Of a stretch of DNA of 47,492 bases, positions 1-7,262 are shown one piece after another (within the stretch, counting starts at the first letter, position 1; every line of letters begins with the position of its first letter). The notes beneath the pieces were generated by a model. That model did no database searches, was not told where the DNA came from, and saw only the letters and a list, made by a program, of their open reading frames with translations. Location of the stretch: the IMG/VR virus record IMGVR_UViG_3300029893_000200, positions 1 to 47,492 of that record; one strand, given 5' to 3'. Source of the DNA: a virus. The position numbers and the translations under genes were made by a program.

Positions 1-77
1 CGGGTACAAGATTTTTTAAACCCTTGTAATTAAGTGTTGACAAACGTAACGTATCTATGGTAAGATACCTGTAAGGA
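1..77 (+). repeat. Promoter-bearing direct repeat, copy A
   Basis: These 77 bases are identical to 46513-46589, and the two copies diverge at the next base (c versus t). The repeat contains a sigma70-like promoter and the inverted repeat TACAAG...CTTGTA (5-10 and 23-28). It ends in AAGGA, the same five bases that begin the 73-134/47431-47492 repeat. It is therefore either a real second promoter copy or the trace of a sequence variant captured at the contig end. Confidence 0.95.
37..66 (+). promoter_or_regulatory. Early promoter with operator-like dyad
   Basis: The -35 TTGACA (37-42) is followed by an 18-base spacer and the -10 TAAGAT (61-66). An inverted repeat GTATCT-ATGGTA-AGATAC overlaps the spacer and -10 element, which is a plausible repressor site. 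The promoter points at the gene starting at 119. An identical copy lies at 46549-46578. Confidence 0.75.
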
Positions 78-134
78 CGAAACACGGCTATAGAAGCCGT
101 GTCACGGGAGGTGATTATATGATCAAGGATAAAT
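73..134 (+). repeat. 62-bp near-terminal direct repeat, copy A
   Basis: Identical to the last 62 bases of the window (47431-47492). It spans the leader hairpin, the ribosome binding site and the first codons of the gene at 119. It indicates that the map closes into a circle, or is terminally redundant, by joining 47430 to 73. Confidence 0.95.
82..102 (+). promoter_or_regulatory. 5' leader hairpin before the gene at 119
   Basis: ACACGGCT (82-89), loop ATAGA and AGCCGTGT (95-102) form a perfect 8-bp stem between the promoter and the ribosome binding site GGGAGGTG. No U-run follows, so it is not a terminator. A 5' mRNA-stabilising or processing element is the likely role (inference). The second copy is at 47440-47460. 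Confidence 0.6.
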
Positions 135-361
135 CCGTACGTGTGGATCAACTTGAATGGCTGTTTTTAAAAACCATACGTAAAAACAGGGGAAGGATGC
201 TCACCATTCTTACAGGCATTAAACACGACCATGAGAGGGTCTTAAAAAAGGCTGAGACATCCGTCAATTATCCTAATGTTGCGCCAGCATTACAACAGGA
301 CATTAACGCACTGGCAAGGCTATGCGTTGCCGTTCAAAAATGCGATGAAAGGGGGGAATAA
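119..361 (+). CDS. Hypothetical early protein (80 aa)
   Basis: This is the first gene behind the repeated early promoter, with ribosome binding site GGGAGGTG 7 bases before ATG. The protein is basic in its N-terminal half (several K/R between residues 20 and 55) and predicted mostly helical, with no motif I recognise. It ends three bases before the next gene, so the two are probably co-transcribed. Its position fits an immediate-early host-takeover protein, but that is inferred from location only. A copy of its first five codons is repeated at the right end of the window. Confidence 0.7.
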   Translation: MIKDKSVRVDQLEWLFLKTIRKNRGRMLTILTGIKHDHERVLKKAETSVNYPNVAPALQQDINALARLCVAVQKCDERGE

Positions 362-363
362 GC

Positions 364-690
364 ATGAGTAAAAAGCCGTGGAAGGTTATCACAGAGGAAG
401 GAAGATCGGGAGAGATCAAAGTATATGGCAATCATCATTACAGGCCGGTAGATTATGCCGTTCCTGACTGGAACGAAGAAACGGGAGAGGAGGAGGCCTG
501 TTTTAAACACAAGGGTAATACTTATTTTTTGTCGGAATTTGTGAACATACACAACAAAGTTCATAACCCGAACCCTCCCGAATGGATGAAGGAATTCGAC
601 GGTTATATGTCGGATTCTTACTTTTCCGGGCTGCTCATAAAACTTTCAGAGTGTGGGGAAGGCGTAAAGGTTTATACTTATATAAGCTGA
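364..690 (+). CDS. Hypothetical early protein (108 aa)
   Basis: The start ATG follows GGGGGGAATAAGC, a purine-rich ribosome binding site inside the end of the preceding gene. The protein is acidic and rich in aromatic residues (Trp, Tyr, Phe), soluble, without signal peptide or membrane segment. I do not recognise the family. It belongs to the early operon with the gene at 119. Confidence 0.65.
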   Translation: MSKKPWKVITEEGRSGEIKVYGNHHYRPVDYAVPDWNEETGEEEACFKHKGNTYFLSEFVNIHNKVHNPNPPEWMKEFDGYMSDSYFSGLLIKLSECGEGVKVYTYIS

Positions 691-721
691 AGGGGGAATA
701 GTTATATTTAATTATTATGGC

Positions 722-808
722 GTGTCTTTTATCTTGTTTAACTTTGCTTTTGTGGCATATCTGTTTTATCAAATCTATTTGATGGAAGGGGAAGGTAAAA
801 ATGAATGA
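722..808 (+). CDS. Possible 28-aa membrane peptide, start uncertain
   Basis: A short frame beginning at GTG 722 encodes a strongly hydrophobic segment (FILFNFAFVAYLFYQIYL) followed by a charged tail. It ends in TGA overlapping the start of the gene at 801. An AGGGGG sequence sits at 691-696, somewhat far upstream. It could be a single-pass membrane toxin-like peptide or chance coding, and the short length makes this a weak call. Confidence 0.3.
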   Translation: MSFILFNFAFVAYLFYQIYLMEGEGKNE

Positions 809-1088
809 GAGTAACATCACAGCAGAAGAGTACAAAAAAGGACTAGAGGAAGGCAGGGTGTTTTTAACCTGTAGTAACAACAGGGAAACATATTATCAAG
901 TCTATATAATCGAAAATAACAAACCGAAAAGTATCTATGTTCCCGGGTCCGGTTATTGGAATGAGAAAAAAGGCTGTTACTACTGCAATGCAATGGGAAC
1001 AAGCAGATCGTTAGAAGTTATATTAAGTATAGGTAGAAGTTTGAACCTGCCTTTCCGTGAGATACGGCAGAATTATCAAGTGTTGTAA
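801..1088 (+). CDS. Hypothetical early protein (95 aa)
   Basis: ATG follows GGGGAAGGTAAAA. The protein has no membrane segment. The first third is acidic, and the second half has a CYYC pair (GCYYCNAMG) that does not form a complete zinc knuckle. Family not recognised. It lies in the early rightward operon, and the next gene starts 17 bases after its stop. Confidence 0.6.
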   Translation: MNESNITAEEYKKGLEEGRVFLTCSNNRETYYQVYIIENNKPKSIYVPGSGYWNEKKGCYYCNAMGTSRSLEVILSIGRSLNLPFREIRQNYQVL

Positions 1089-1105
1089 GAAGGGGAAGAA
1101 AAAGA

Positions 1106-1375
1106 ATGAGTAAATACTATGTAACTATGACAGACAAATTTATGTCAGGGTGGGGAATGGCTGAGAGGAAAATTAATAAATTAATATTTGAGTGCGATAG
1201 TTACGAAGAGGCCGAAATAGTTGCCGACAATGCCCGGAATAGAACGGATATGAAACATATCAATATTTGCACCCGTAAGCCTTATTACAATTACAGCAGA
1301 TATTATCCACAAACAAAAACCAAAGAAGAATACGAAAATTGGTATAAGAAGGATTGCTTCAAAAACAGAGGGTAA
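1106..1375 (+). CDS. Hypothetical early protein (89 aa)
   Basis: ATG follows AAGGGGAAGAAAAAGA. The protein is rich in Tyr and Lys towards the C-terminus and resembles many small phage early proteins in composition, but I cannot assign a family. The segment FECDSYEEAEIVADNA has the rhythm of a small helical repeat. The stop codon lies in the rising arm of a terminator-like hairpin, so this is the last gene of the first early operon. Confidence 0.6.
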   Translation: MSKYYVTMTDKFMSGWGMAERKINKLIFECDSYEEAEIVADNARNRTDMKHINICTRKPYYNYSRYYPQTKTKEEYENWYKKDCFKNRG

Positions 1376-1399
1376 ATTTTACCCTCTTTACTTCCTTTA
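1367..1399 (+). terminator. Probable intrinsic terminator of the first early operon
   Basis: AGAGGGTA (1367-1374) pairs with TACCCTCT (1380-1387) around AATTT, followed by a T-rich stretch. The stop of the preceding gene lies within the stem. The T-run is interrupted, so read-through is possible. Confidence 0.5.
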
Positions 1400-1415
1400 T
1401 ACCCTCATGTATAAT
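1387..1415 (+). promoter_or_regulatory. Putative promoter for the gene at 1447
   Basis: TTTACT (1387-1392), a 17-base spacer and a consensus TATAAT (1410-1415). The -35 element matches the consensus at 4 of 6 positions. It is placed directly after the terminator-like hairpin and 32 bases before the next start codon. Confidence 0.5.
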
Positions 1416-1446
1416 ATACATATATGTTTAAGAAAGGGGGTGCTTT

Positions 1447-1566
1447 ATGAAGAGAGTACCAGTAACAGGAGTACATTCCGGATTAGGGGAGAGTGGGTGC
1501 CTTTTGCTTGAAGCTATGATCATTATGGGAGGGGTATGGTTGTTTACCTTATTAAAAGTGAAGTGA
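1447..1566 (+). CDS. Small membrane protein (39 aa)
   Basis: The start ATG follows GAAAGGGGGTGCTTT, a strong ribosome binding site. The C-terminal half (CLLLEAMIIMGGVWLFTLL) is one hydrophobic helix with a short basic end. Function unknown; single-pass early phage membrane peptides often affect host envelope or exclusion functions. It is followed 12 bases later by another short gene with its own ribosome binding site. Confidence 0.5.
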   Translation: MKRVPVTGVHSGLGESGCLLLEAMIIMGGVWLFTLLKVK

Positions 1567-1578
1567 GGAGGAGAAGGA

Positions 1579-1677
1579 ATGAAAGAATTGAAGGAATTTA
1601 TAAAAGAAAATAATATAAGAATGAAAAGAGAGTATGAGGGATACCACACTTTGTTATATGATACCGAAAGGCTATAA
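1579..1677 (+). CDS. Small charged peptide (32 aa)
   Basis: ATG follows GAGGAGGAGAAGGA, a very strong ribosome binding site. The product is highly charged (MKELKEFIKENNIRMKR at the start) and probably a single amphipathic helix. It ends 8 bases before an intrinsic terminator, which supports a real two-gene transcript with the membrane peptide at 1447. No known family. Confidence 0.45.
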   Translation: MKELKEFIKENNIRMKREYEGYHTLLYDTERL

Positions 1678-1684
1678 AACAAAG

Positions 1685-1712
1685 GCCCGGATACTATTTC
1701 CGGGCTTTTTAT
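1685..1712 (+). terminator. Intrinsic terminator
   Basis: GCCCGGA (1685-1691) pairs with TCCGGGC (1699-1705) and is followed by TTTTTATTTATTT. It closes the transcript carrying the two small peptides. Confidence 0.85.
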
Positions 1713-1724
1713 TTATTTATACCC

Positions 1725-1753
1725 TTGACTATAAATATACATAGGTGTATAAT
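1725..1753 (+). promoter_or_regulatory. Near-consensus sigma70 promoter
   Basis: TTGACT (1725-1730), a 17-base spacer and TATAAT (1748-1753), 35 bases before the start at 1788. It lies immediately after a terminator, so the 200-aa gene is an independent transcription unit. Confidence 0.8.
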
Positions 1754-1787
1754 AGAATTAATTTATGAGAGAAGGGAGACAAAATAC

Positions 1788-2390
1788 ATGTCTAGGACTG
1801 CGACAATTAACATTTATACGGTTAAAGAATTGTCAGAGGAGGCAAGGCAAAAAGCATATTATAACTGGTGTGGTAATAATGATTATCCGTGGGGGGAGGA
1901 TAACGAGAATACCTTAAAGGAATTTGAGAAAGTATTTCCTATAAAAATTAGAAGCTGGGAGTATGGTGATAGGGGGGAACATATCAGCTTCATTTTTGAG
2001 GGTGATGAGGACATAGAGAATTTAACAGGAATACGGTTAATGAAGTATATCTATAACAATTATTATGATAATCTTTTTAAAGGGAAGTATTATTCAAAAG
2101 TAAAATATGTTAACGGCACGTATACTTATAAACATAGGTATTCTAAAATTGTAAAAGATAATTGCTGTGTATTAACCGGATACAGTATGGACTATGACAT
2201 ACTACAACCTATATATGATTATTTAAAGAAACCAGACAACAGAACATTCAAAGAATTACTAGATGACTGCCTTCAATCGTGGTTAAAGGCATGTTCAACG
2301 GATTATGAGGATTATTATAGCTGGGACAGCTTCCTTGAGGAATCAGAAGTAAATGAATGGGAGTATACAGAGAACGGGGATATATTTTAA
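1788..2390 (+). CDS. Hypothetical acidic protein (200 aa), single-gene unit
   Basis: The start at 1788 is chosen because it follows GAAGGGAGACAAAATAC and lies downstream of the promoter at 1725-1753; an upstream extension of the frame would run into the promoter. The protein starts MSRTATINIYTVKELSEEA, a pattern that recurs in many uncharacterised phage proteins. It is acidic and very rich in Tyr, Trp, Asp and Glu, with no membrane segment. Having its own promoter and terminator suggests a strongly expressed early protein. A DNA mimic or host inhibitor is conceivable, but nothing here proves it. Confidence 0.75.
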   Translation: MSRTATINIYTVKELSEEARQKAYYNWCGNNDYPWGEDNENTLKEFEKVFPIKIRSWEYGDRGEHISFIFEGDEDIENLTGIRLMKYIYNNYYDNLFKGKYYSKVKYVNGTYTYKHRYSKIVKDNCCVLTGYSMDYDILQPIYDYLKKPDNRTFKELLDDCLQSWLKACSTDYEDYYSWDSFLEESEVNEWEYTENGDIF

Positions 2391-2409
2391 ACTATCCCCG
2401 TCATTTTTT
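2374..2409 (+). terminator. Intrinsic terminator
   Basis: ACGGGGATA (2374-2382) pairs with TATCCCCGT (2393-2401), followed by CATTTTTTC. It overlaps the end of the 200-aa gene and separates it from the convergent leftward genes. Confidence 0.85.
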
Positions 2410-2426
2410 CTTCCCTGTTTTTAAAT

Positions 2427-2675
2427 TCATTTCATCGAACGCAGATCAAGGTTAACTATCTTCGGGATAGTCTCTTGTAATTCTCCCCACTTCCATATCA
2501 TTTCATCGAATTCTCTTTGATGCGCCCTGTTAGCTAGTATATCCTGCCTTTCCTCTGCCGTTTTACTGTGAAACCATAGCCACTCATGGAAGTTCTCATG
2601 CTGCTTCTTTGCGTTTTCCTCCATATAGTTTCCTATACCCTTCCCGACCATTCGACCGAGGGAGTATATACTCAT
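2427..2675 (-). CDS. Hypothetical protein (82 aa), replication block
   Basis: Last gene of the leftward replication block. Its start overlaps the end region of the replication-relaxation gene. It is Trp- and His-rich with helical segments (NFHEWLWFHSKTAEERQDIL) and no membrane helix or known motif. Translational coupling to the upstream gene suggests a connected role, but I cannot name one. Confidence 0.6.
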   Translation of the reverse strand: MSIYSLGRMVGKGIGNYMEENAKKQHENFHEWLWFHSKTAEERQDILANRAHQREFDEMIWKWGELQETIPKIVNLDLRSMK

Positions 2676-2676
2676 T

Positions 2677-3351
2677 TCATCGAACCTCCTTCCACATTTC
2701 CTCTAATGTCTGCACCTTAAACCTCAGTCCTACATCATTTTGTCGGGCTATATGTTTTTCAACGAACTGTTTAGCTTTCATTGTGTCACACACTACAAGT
2801 ATTGTGGCGAACCTCTCACCTCCGGGCCAATCCTCTGTAGCCCACACACCTGTCTTAAAGTATTGTGTATAAAGTGTGGGCTTGTCGAAACGGGTATTCA
2901 CCTCCCGGTGTACCTCTAGGAAATAAGGCTGACCGTTCCACACGAAGAAGGCATCGGGCTGTAACCCTTCGAGTACCGGTTCATCTTTCCACCTTTGCAA
3001 ATTTCCAGATTTTTCATACTTTACCCATACCCAGTTTTGGAGTACCTTATGTTCCAGATCATCCGGTCTTTTCCCTAAACGGAAGTAAACCCAATCACTT
3101 ATTCCCATGATTTTTGTCCGACGAACCAACCCAGCATCGAACAACTTCTTCGTTTCAACGCTTGCCTTCCACAATCCATAATTAGTTAACTCAAAAACTA
3201 CAGCCGCTACTTGCTTATTAATTAATGCAATACGATTATCTAAAATACTAAGCACCTGCGCACGGCGCAAAACATGCACCCGGCAGTCAATTTCGAGCAT
3301 GGAACCCTTGACACTACCAGCTTTCAGCTTACATCCGTTTTGTTCGTTCAT
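2677..3351 (-). CDS. Replication-relaxation (Replic_Relax) family protein
   Basis: The 224-aa protein has an N-terminal winged-helix-like region (about residues 25-80, ending in the wing-like VYFRLGKRP). A C-terminal nuclease-fold-like region follows, with LQPDAFFVW and YFLEVHRE, an acidic pattern similar to PD-(D/E)XK folds. This matches the replication-relaxation proteins found on Gram-positive plasmids, integrative elements and some phages, usually beside an FtsK-like ATPase, as here. The ATPase stop and this ATG overlap as ATGA, so they are translationally coupled. Likely role: relaxing or melting the replication origin (family knowledge; not directly visible). Confidence 0.7.
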   Translation of the reverse strand: MNEQNGCKLKAGSVKGSMLEIDCRVHVLRRAQVLSILDNRIALINKQVAAVVFELTNYGLWKASVETKKLFDAGLVRRTKIMGISDWVYFRLGKRPDDLEHKVLQNWVWVKYEKSGNLQRWKDEPVLEGLQPDAFFVWNGQPYFLEVHREVNTRFDKPTLYTQYFKTGVWATEDWPGGERFATILVVCDTMKAKQFVEKHIARQNDVGLRFKVQTLEEMWKEVR

Positions 3352-4532
3352 GGGACCAGCCTCCGTACATTGTTTGGTACACTAATTGGATACAACCTTT
3401 GTAATATACCCTCACAGTCCTCCGGTTCGAGCCACATCACCTGTACCTGACGGGGATACCCATTGAGATATACAGCCCTGCCTTTATCTTTAACAAACGC
3501 TGCCATACTGTTCTTGTCTCCTAAAGCCCACTGACTGTTAGCCTTGTCACTTGTCTTAAAGCACAGCCGTACCGGGAGCATGGCCTTTGTGGTTCCCGGC
3601 ATGGCATCCGTTGTAGCACGTTGAACACAGATGATCGGATGCACACCGGCGAAACTGCCAGCCATGCAGATTTTAGTTATATTGTCTTTCACCTCATTGT
3701 CCAAAAGTCCGTACTCGTCAATAGGCAGTAGGATGTGTGGGATATAATCCCTGCCAAGGGTATTGTACTCCAATATGCTTGTAACCCTTGCCTCTTTGAT
3801 CTTAATAGCCCTAACACGTATTTCATTGAGAACCTCCTTCACTACTCTTGCAGCTTGCTCATTATTACCAGCCCACATCTTTGTGTGTGGGCATCGTTGG
3901 AACTTGTCAAACTCCACACCGTCTTTTAAATCAATCGGGTACATAATTACTTGTAGTGGTGTGTAGTTGGTGACAACAGCCGTTAGTGCCTGACGGAACC
4001 ACACACTCTTACCCCACCGAGGCATACCCATAACCAGTACACCGAACTGCTCACCTTGGAATAGTTTAAGAATGACGAAGCCCTGTCTGCTTATACCTAT
4101 AGGTAAAGCTAACGGGTACTTCTTAATACGTGCGGCAAGCTCTTTGTCGTACATAAACCGTCTAGGCAGTCCTCGGTTGAACACTTGAATGTGGAGCCAG
4201 TTAGAGTTATCCATCCATAACTTACACTCACCCTCTACCGCATAACACAACTCCGGGTATCTTTGCATAATGGTATCGAAGGATATACCGGGGTACAATC
4301 CCACAATCATTTTAAAACCATATGGTGCTTTGTATATCCTTGCTATCTTTGGCTTGAATACTACTTTACCTTGTTCTGTTTTAACCAACCCACTGTTGAC
4401 AAAAAACTGTTCTACCCTCTCACGTAAACTGTTACCGGGGAACAGTCTCCATGCTGGCATAACCACATCCCGTTTAAGGGCATCGAGAAAACGTGTAAGT
4501 TCTTCCTTTTGGACGGTATCAAGTAAATTCAA
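3348..4532 (-). CDS. FtsK/SpoIIIE (HerA)-type DNA-translocase ATPase
   Basis: The 394-aa protein starts at TTG, overlapping the preceding stop (TGATTG). Walker A is GMPRWGKS, and the Walker B-like segment is ILLPIDEYGLL. Further FtsK-like features are the AGSFAGVHPIICVQR strand and the MLPVRLCFKTS motif. The N-terminal 150 residues lack membrane helices, so it is a soluble plasmid-type member, not the cell-division FtsK. It pairs with the replication-relaxation protein, an arrangement typical of plasmids and conjugative elements. Role: hexameric ATP-driven DNA pumping or origin processing in replication or maintenance (inference). Confidence 0.8.
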   Translation of the reverse strand: MNLLDTVQKEELTRFLDALKRDVVMPAWRLFPGNSLRERVEQFFVNSGLVKTEQGKVVFKPKIARIYKAPYGFKMIVGLYPGISFDTIMQRYPELCYAVEGECKLWMDNSNWLHIQVFNRGLPRRFMYDKELAARIKKYPLALPIGISRQGFVILKLFQGEQFGVLVMGMPRWGKSVWFRQALTAVVTNYTPLQVIMYPIDLKDGVEFDKFQRCPHTKMWAGNNEQAARVVKEVLNEIRVRAIKIKEARVTSILEYNTLGRDYIPHILLPIDEYGLLDNEVKDNITKICMAGSFAGVHPIICVQRATTDAMPGTTKAMLPVRLCFKTSDKANSQWALGDKNSMAAFVKDKGRAVYLNGYPRQVQVMWLEPEDCEGILQRLYPISVPNNVRRLVP

Positions 4533-4748
4533 TCAGATCACTTCTTTCTTTAATACTTGATTAAGGAGTTCTCTTGTAAAAACCCATACGCAAAAATCCT
4601 TAAACCCTTTCACCTCGCCTTTTTTAAAAAGTTGATCAACATAACTCTCTGCTTCTTCCTCTGTACTAAACCCCTCGTAGCAAATAAATTTATCCTCTCC
4701 GGTAACAGGGTTTAATACCAATAAAACAATATAGTCATTTAGCAGCAT
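4533..4748 (-). CDS. Hypothetical small protein (71 aa)
   Basis: I place the start at 4748 (MLLNDYIVLLVLNPVTG) because GGAGGAG lies 8 bases upstream; a longer frame to 4814 is open but has no ribosome binding site. The fold looks alpha/beta, with an acidic FSTEEEAESYVDQLF helix. Its start overlaps the end of the zinc-ribbon-like gene at 4735-4896, so the genes are coupled. Function unknown. Confidence 0.55.
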   Translation of the reverse strand: MLLNDYIVLLVLNPVTGEDKFICYEGFSTEEEAESYVDQLFKKGEVKGFKDFCVWVFTRELLNQVLKKEVI

Positions 4749-4896
4749 CCGGTATCTCCTCCCTACAGGAATCACAGTACCATATCTCTCTGTAACCATC
4801 GTCATAAAAATCATCTATCTCAATTACAAGACCTAACTCTTCTGTTGGGTACTCATCTCCGCAGTATTCACAGTCTACCCATTTAGTTTCTTTCAT
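4735..4896 (-). CDS. Small zinc-ribbon-like protein (53 aa)
   Basis: A short gene with ribosome binding site AGAGGAGGG upstream of ATG at 4896. The product has two CxxC pairs, CEYCGDE near residue 9 and CDSCREE near residue 43, separated by an acidic segment. This is the layout of a treble-clef or zinc-ribbon mini-protein. Many phages carry such proteins as transcription or replication accessory factors, but no specific family is recognisable. It ends overlapping the start of the next gene. Confidence 0.65.
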   Translation of the reverse strand: MKETKWVDCEYCGDEYPTEELGLVIEIDDFYDDGYREIWYCDSCREEIPDAAK

Positions 4897-4916
4897 TAGT
4901 ATTTAACCCTCCTCTT

Positions 4917-5048
4917 TTAGTCTAAGGCATCCGGTATGTTATCACCCTCCTTCCATGTTCTCTCCCTCTCTGATCGTACTTGCAGGAATATCTCCATCAG
5001 TCTGAAAGCTGCCACACTCAAGATAGTCACTCCGATTGTTTCTAACAT
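4917..5048 (-). CDS. Small single-pass membrane protein (43 aa)
   Basis: ATG at 5048 follows AAAGGGGGTGCTAATT. The first 20 residues (MLETIGVTILSVAAFRLMEI) form an amphipathic or membrane helix, followed by a charged tail. It is the first gene after the terminator at 5112-5139. Function unknown. Confidence 0.5.
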   Translation of the reverse strand: MLETIGVTILSVAAFRLMEIFLQVRSERERTWKEGDNIPDALD

Positions 5049-5111
5049 AATTAGCACCCCCTTTAGTACAATAAATGTATGCCGGGGGTGCTTGTCTGTG
5101 TGTATGGTAAT

Positions 5112-5139
5112 TAAAAGAAAAAACCCCTCATTCGAGGGG
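5112..5139 (-). terminator. Intrinsic terminator (leftward)
   Basis: On the minus strand GCCCCTC pairs across GAAT with GAGGGG, followed by TTTTTTC. It includes the stop codon of the gene at 5128 and ends the primase-helicase operon. Confidence 0.85.
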
Positions 5140-5349
5140 CTTATCGTTTTTCTCTTTTTTGAATAGTATGAAAAGTATTCCGAGGGGAACCCACACTATA
5201 CCAAGATTGACAGCGTAATTAATCACTGTTACTCCTATGTCTACATGCCTTCCTCCGAGTGGCCCTGATACCTCCGGTGTCGTTCCAAGGAGTACAATTA
5301 CTGTACCTATACCAACGAGAACAAGTATTATTTTCTGTGCCAGTGTCAT
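5128..5349 (-). CDS. Small membrane protein, two TM segments (73 aa)
   Basis: The start at 5349 (MTLAQKIILVLVGIG) is chosen because AGGAGGTGG lies just upstream; a frame extending to 5463 overlaps the helicase gene without a ribosome binding site. There are two hydrophobic helices, at about residues 5-22 and 38-60, with a lysine-rich tail. The topology is holin-like or membrane-anchor-like, but its place behind the primase-helicase, far from the lysis genes, argues against the main holin. Confidence 0.6.
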   Translation of the reverse strand: MTLAQKIILVLVGIGTVIVLLGTTPEVSGPLGGRHVDIGVTVINYAVNLGIVWVPLGILFILFKKEKNDKPLE

Positions 5350-5392
5350 CCCTTTACCACCTCCTGAGATAGTATATGCACCACATCTAAAA

Positions 5393-7258
5393 TTAATCAC
5401 CACACCACTTCCACATCTCTTTTTGACCGCCTTGCTTTCCTTTAATGTACTCAACCTCTCCACTTTTTTTAAGGTACTCTAAAATACTTAACAGCTTTCT
5501 TGGGGTCAAACCGGACACCTGCTTTAACTCAATAGGTGTAGCTTGTCCTTGACTCTTTAACAACCCTCTTAATCTTTCAACCACTTGGTTCTCTTCTTCT
5601 ATGTTCGCACGGTAGAAGGTCTGACCGGCCTCCCCTATATCGAAGCTTATACGACATCTACCCGGCTTGGCGAAGCTGCGGAACTCCCTCTCTATTTCAA
5701 CCGTAGTCTTGTCCTTCAGCTTAACGTACATGGCACTCTCTACCCATGCGTGCCACATGGTACTACCATACATCCTTTGACCGCCACGCTTACTAATACC
5801 AGCCTTGTTCCAGTGGTGGATCAGCATAACAGCCGTACTATATTCATCACTTAATCTAAGCAACCAGTTAAGTATAGGACGAATATCCTTCGCTGAGTTC
5901 TCATCAAGACCGCCGAGCATTAAGTAAACAGGGTCGAAGATAACTAAAGCAGGTTTCATTTCCTTTACCTGCTGTTCTAACATCATCCTATCTTCATCCT
6001 CTGCGAAGCTGAACTGTTGTGTATTGAGGAAGTAGATAGGAAGTGTGGGAGGTCGTTGGAACTCAAGCTGGTTTCTGATTATCTTAGCCTTACCTTCGAG
6101 TATCTTCTTGTTATTAGCTACCTTCCTTAGCCTATCCTGTACTGTGTAGCTGTCATTCTCCTCTTGCACTATCAGTACCGGCCCCGTATGCTTTACCGGA
6201 AACGTACCGAATAACGGTCTGCCTGATGCAACCGATACTGCTATGTCGGTGCTGATAAAACTCTTAAAAGTTTTTGGTTCCCCTGCTATAATACCATGAC
6301 TGTTCTTCTGCCACCAGCCTTCAATGAGCCACTCAGGACGGTTGATCTTACGTCCCATAAGCTCAGTATAAGTAGTCCACTTCTTCTCCGTGGCTTCTAT
6401 TACAATATCGTCCTGTGTTTTTTCTAACTGAGCATCAAGGCGCAGCTCCCTGTCGTGGCGGTCAGCAAACTTATTCCACACAGATAAGTCCAAAACCTTA
6501 CGGACTGTCTCCTTTGGTACTCTTGCTTCCTCAAGCAAACGCTGTAGCTGCCACAGCCTAGCACTCCTGTCTTTGTCTTGTGTGGCCTCACTTGCTGGAG
6601 TATTAATAAGTTCCCATGCTCTTGCTGTAATCTTTTTACGGTAAGGGTAAAGTAAAGAGGTAATATTCTCAGACACTTCCTCTTCTACCTCACCGACAAT
6701 CTCAGGGGTGTGGATAAAACTGTGGATACTGTGGACAACCTTCTTCGCATAAAGTAGTTTACCCTGCTCCCCTCCTCGTTTGTAATTGATACTCCCCGGT
6801 ACTCTCAATACCCTGCTTGCGTTCCATGTTCCTTTATCTGCTTTAATCTTATAAGTAAGTTCTTTATTAACCTCGTCAAACTTTTCTACATCTAAAGGAG
6901 TATCAAGCAACCACACCGCATGACGGTTATTGTCGCTTGTTTTCCACACAATGCTAGGCTGTGGGTTTATCTGTTTTAAAGGAAGGCAACCCTTCTCGCT
7001 GTCAAGGTCGGCCCACAGTACCTTAATCTTGTCTATGTTCTCTCTGACTCTGCTTTCGGATTGATAAACAGCTACAGCCCAGTAGACATCTCTCTCTGCT
7101 TTTTGTGCCTGTTTTATGTACTCAAGCATATCCCTCTTATCGCTAGGCCAAGGGAAGAATCTATCCTCCCATGAGCCGTTTACAGCAGGGTTGTTCGAGG
7201 AGAGACAAACATAACCCGACCCCTGCCAGTTCCACACAAACGATGGTACGGTCAGCAT
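5393..7258 (-). CDS. Primase-helicase: RepB-type primase fused to RecA-like (RepA-type) helicase
   Basis: The 621-aa protein begins at ATG 7258 after GCAGGAGGCG. The N-terminal ~200 residues match RepB-like/archaeo-eukaryotic-type primases: KVLWADLDSEKG carries the catalytic Asp pair, followed by NRHAVWLLD and RVLRVPGSIN. From about residue 320 comes a RecA-fold NTPase with Walker A GEPKTFKS, a Walker B-like ALVIFDPVYL and AVMLIHHWNK, as in RepA hexameric helicases. The C-terminal ~70 residues form a winged-helix-like segment. Role: primes and unwinds DNA at the replication fork. It sits in the plasmid-like replication block. Confidence 0.8.
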   Translation of the reverse strand: MLTVPSFVWNWQGSGYVCLSSNNPAVNGSWEDRFFPWPSDKRDMLEYIKQAQKAERDVYWAVAVYQSESRVRENIDKIKVLWADLDSEKGCLPLKQINPQPSIVWKTSDNNRHAVWLLDTPLDVEKFDEVNKELTYKIKADKGTWNASRVLRVPGSINYKRGGEQGKLLYAKKVVHSIHSFIHTPEIVGEVEEEVSENITSLLYPYRKKITARAWELINTPASEATQDKDRSARLWQLQRLLEEARVPKETVRKVLDLSVWNKFADRHDRELRLDAQLEKTQDDIVIEATEKKWTTYTELMGRKINRPEWLIEGWWQKNSHGIIAGEPKTFKSFISTDIAVSVASGRPLFGTFPVKHTGPVLIVQEENDSYTVQDRLRKVANNKKILEGKAKIIRNQLEFQRPPTLPIYFLNTQQFSFAEDEDRMMLEQQVKEMKPALVIFDPVYLMLGGLDENSAKDIRPILNWLLRLSDEYSTAVMLIHHWNKAGISKRGGQRMYGSTMWHAWVESAMYVKLKDKTTVEIEREFRSFAKPGRCRISFDIGEAGQTFYRANIEEENQVVERLRGLLKSQGQATPIELKQVSGLTPRKLLSILEYLKKSGEVEYIKGKQGGQKEMWKWCGD

Positions 7259-7262
7259 CAGG

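Noticed and set aside
5128-5463. 111-aa reading frame extending into the helicase gene
   Set aside because: The AGGAGGTGG ribosome binding site points to a start at 5349, and the upstream part overlaps the helicase frame.
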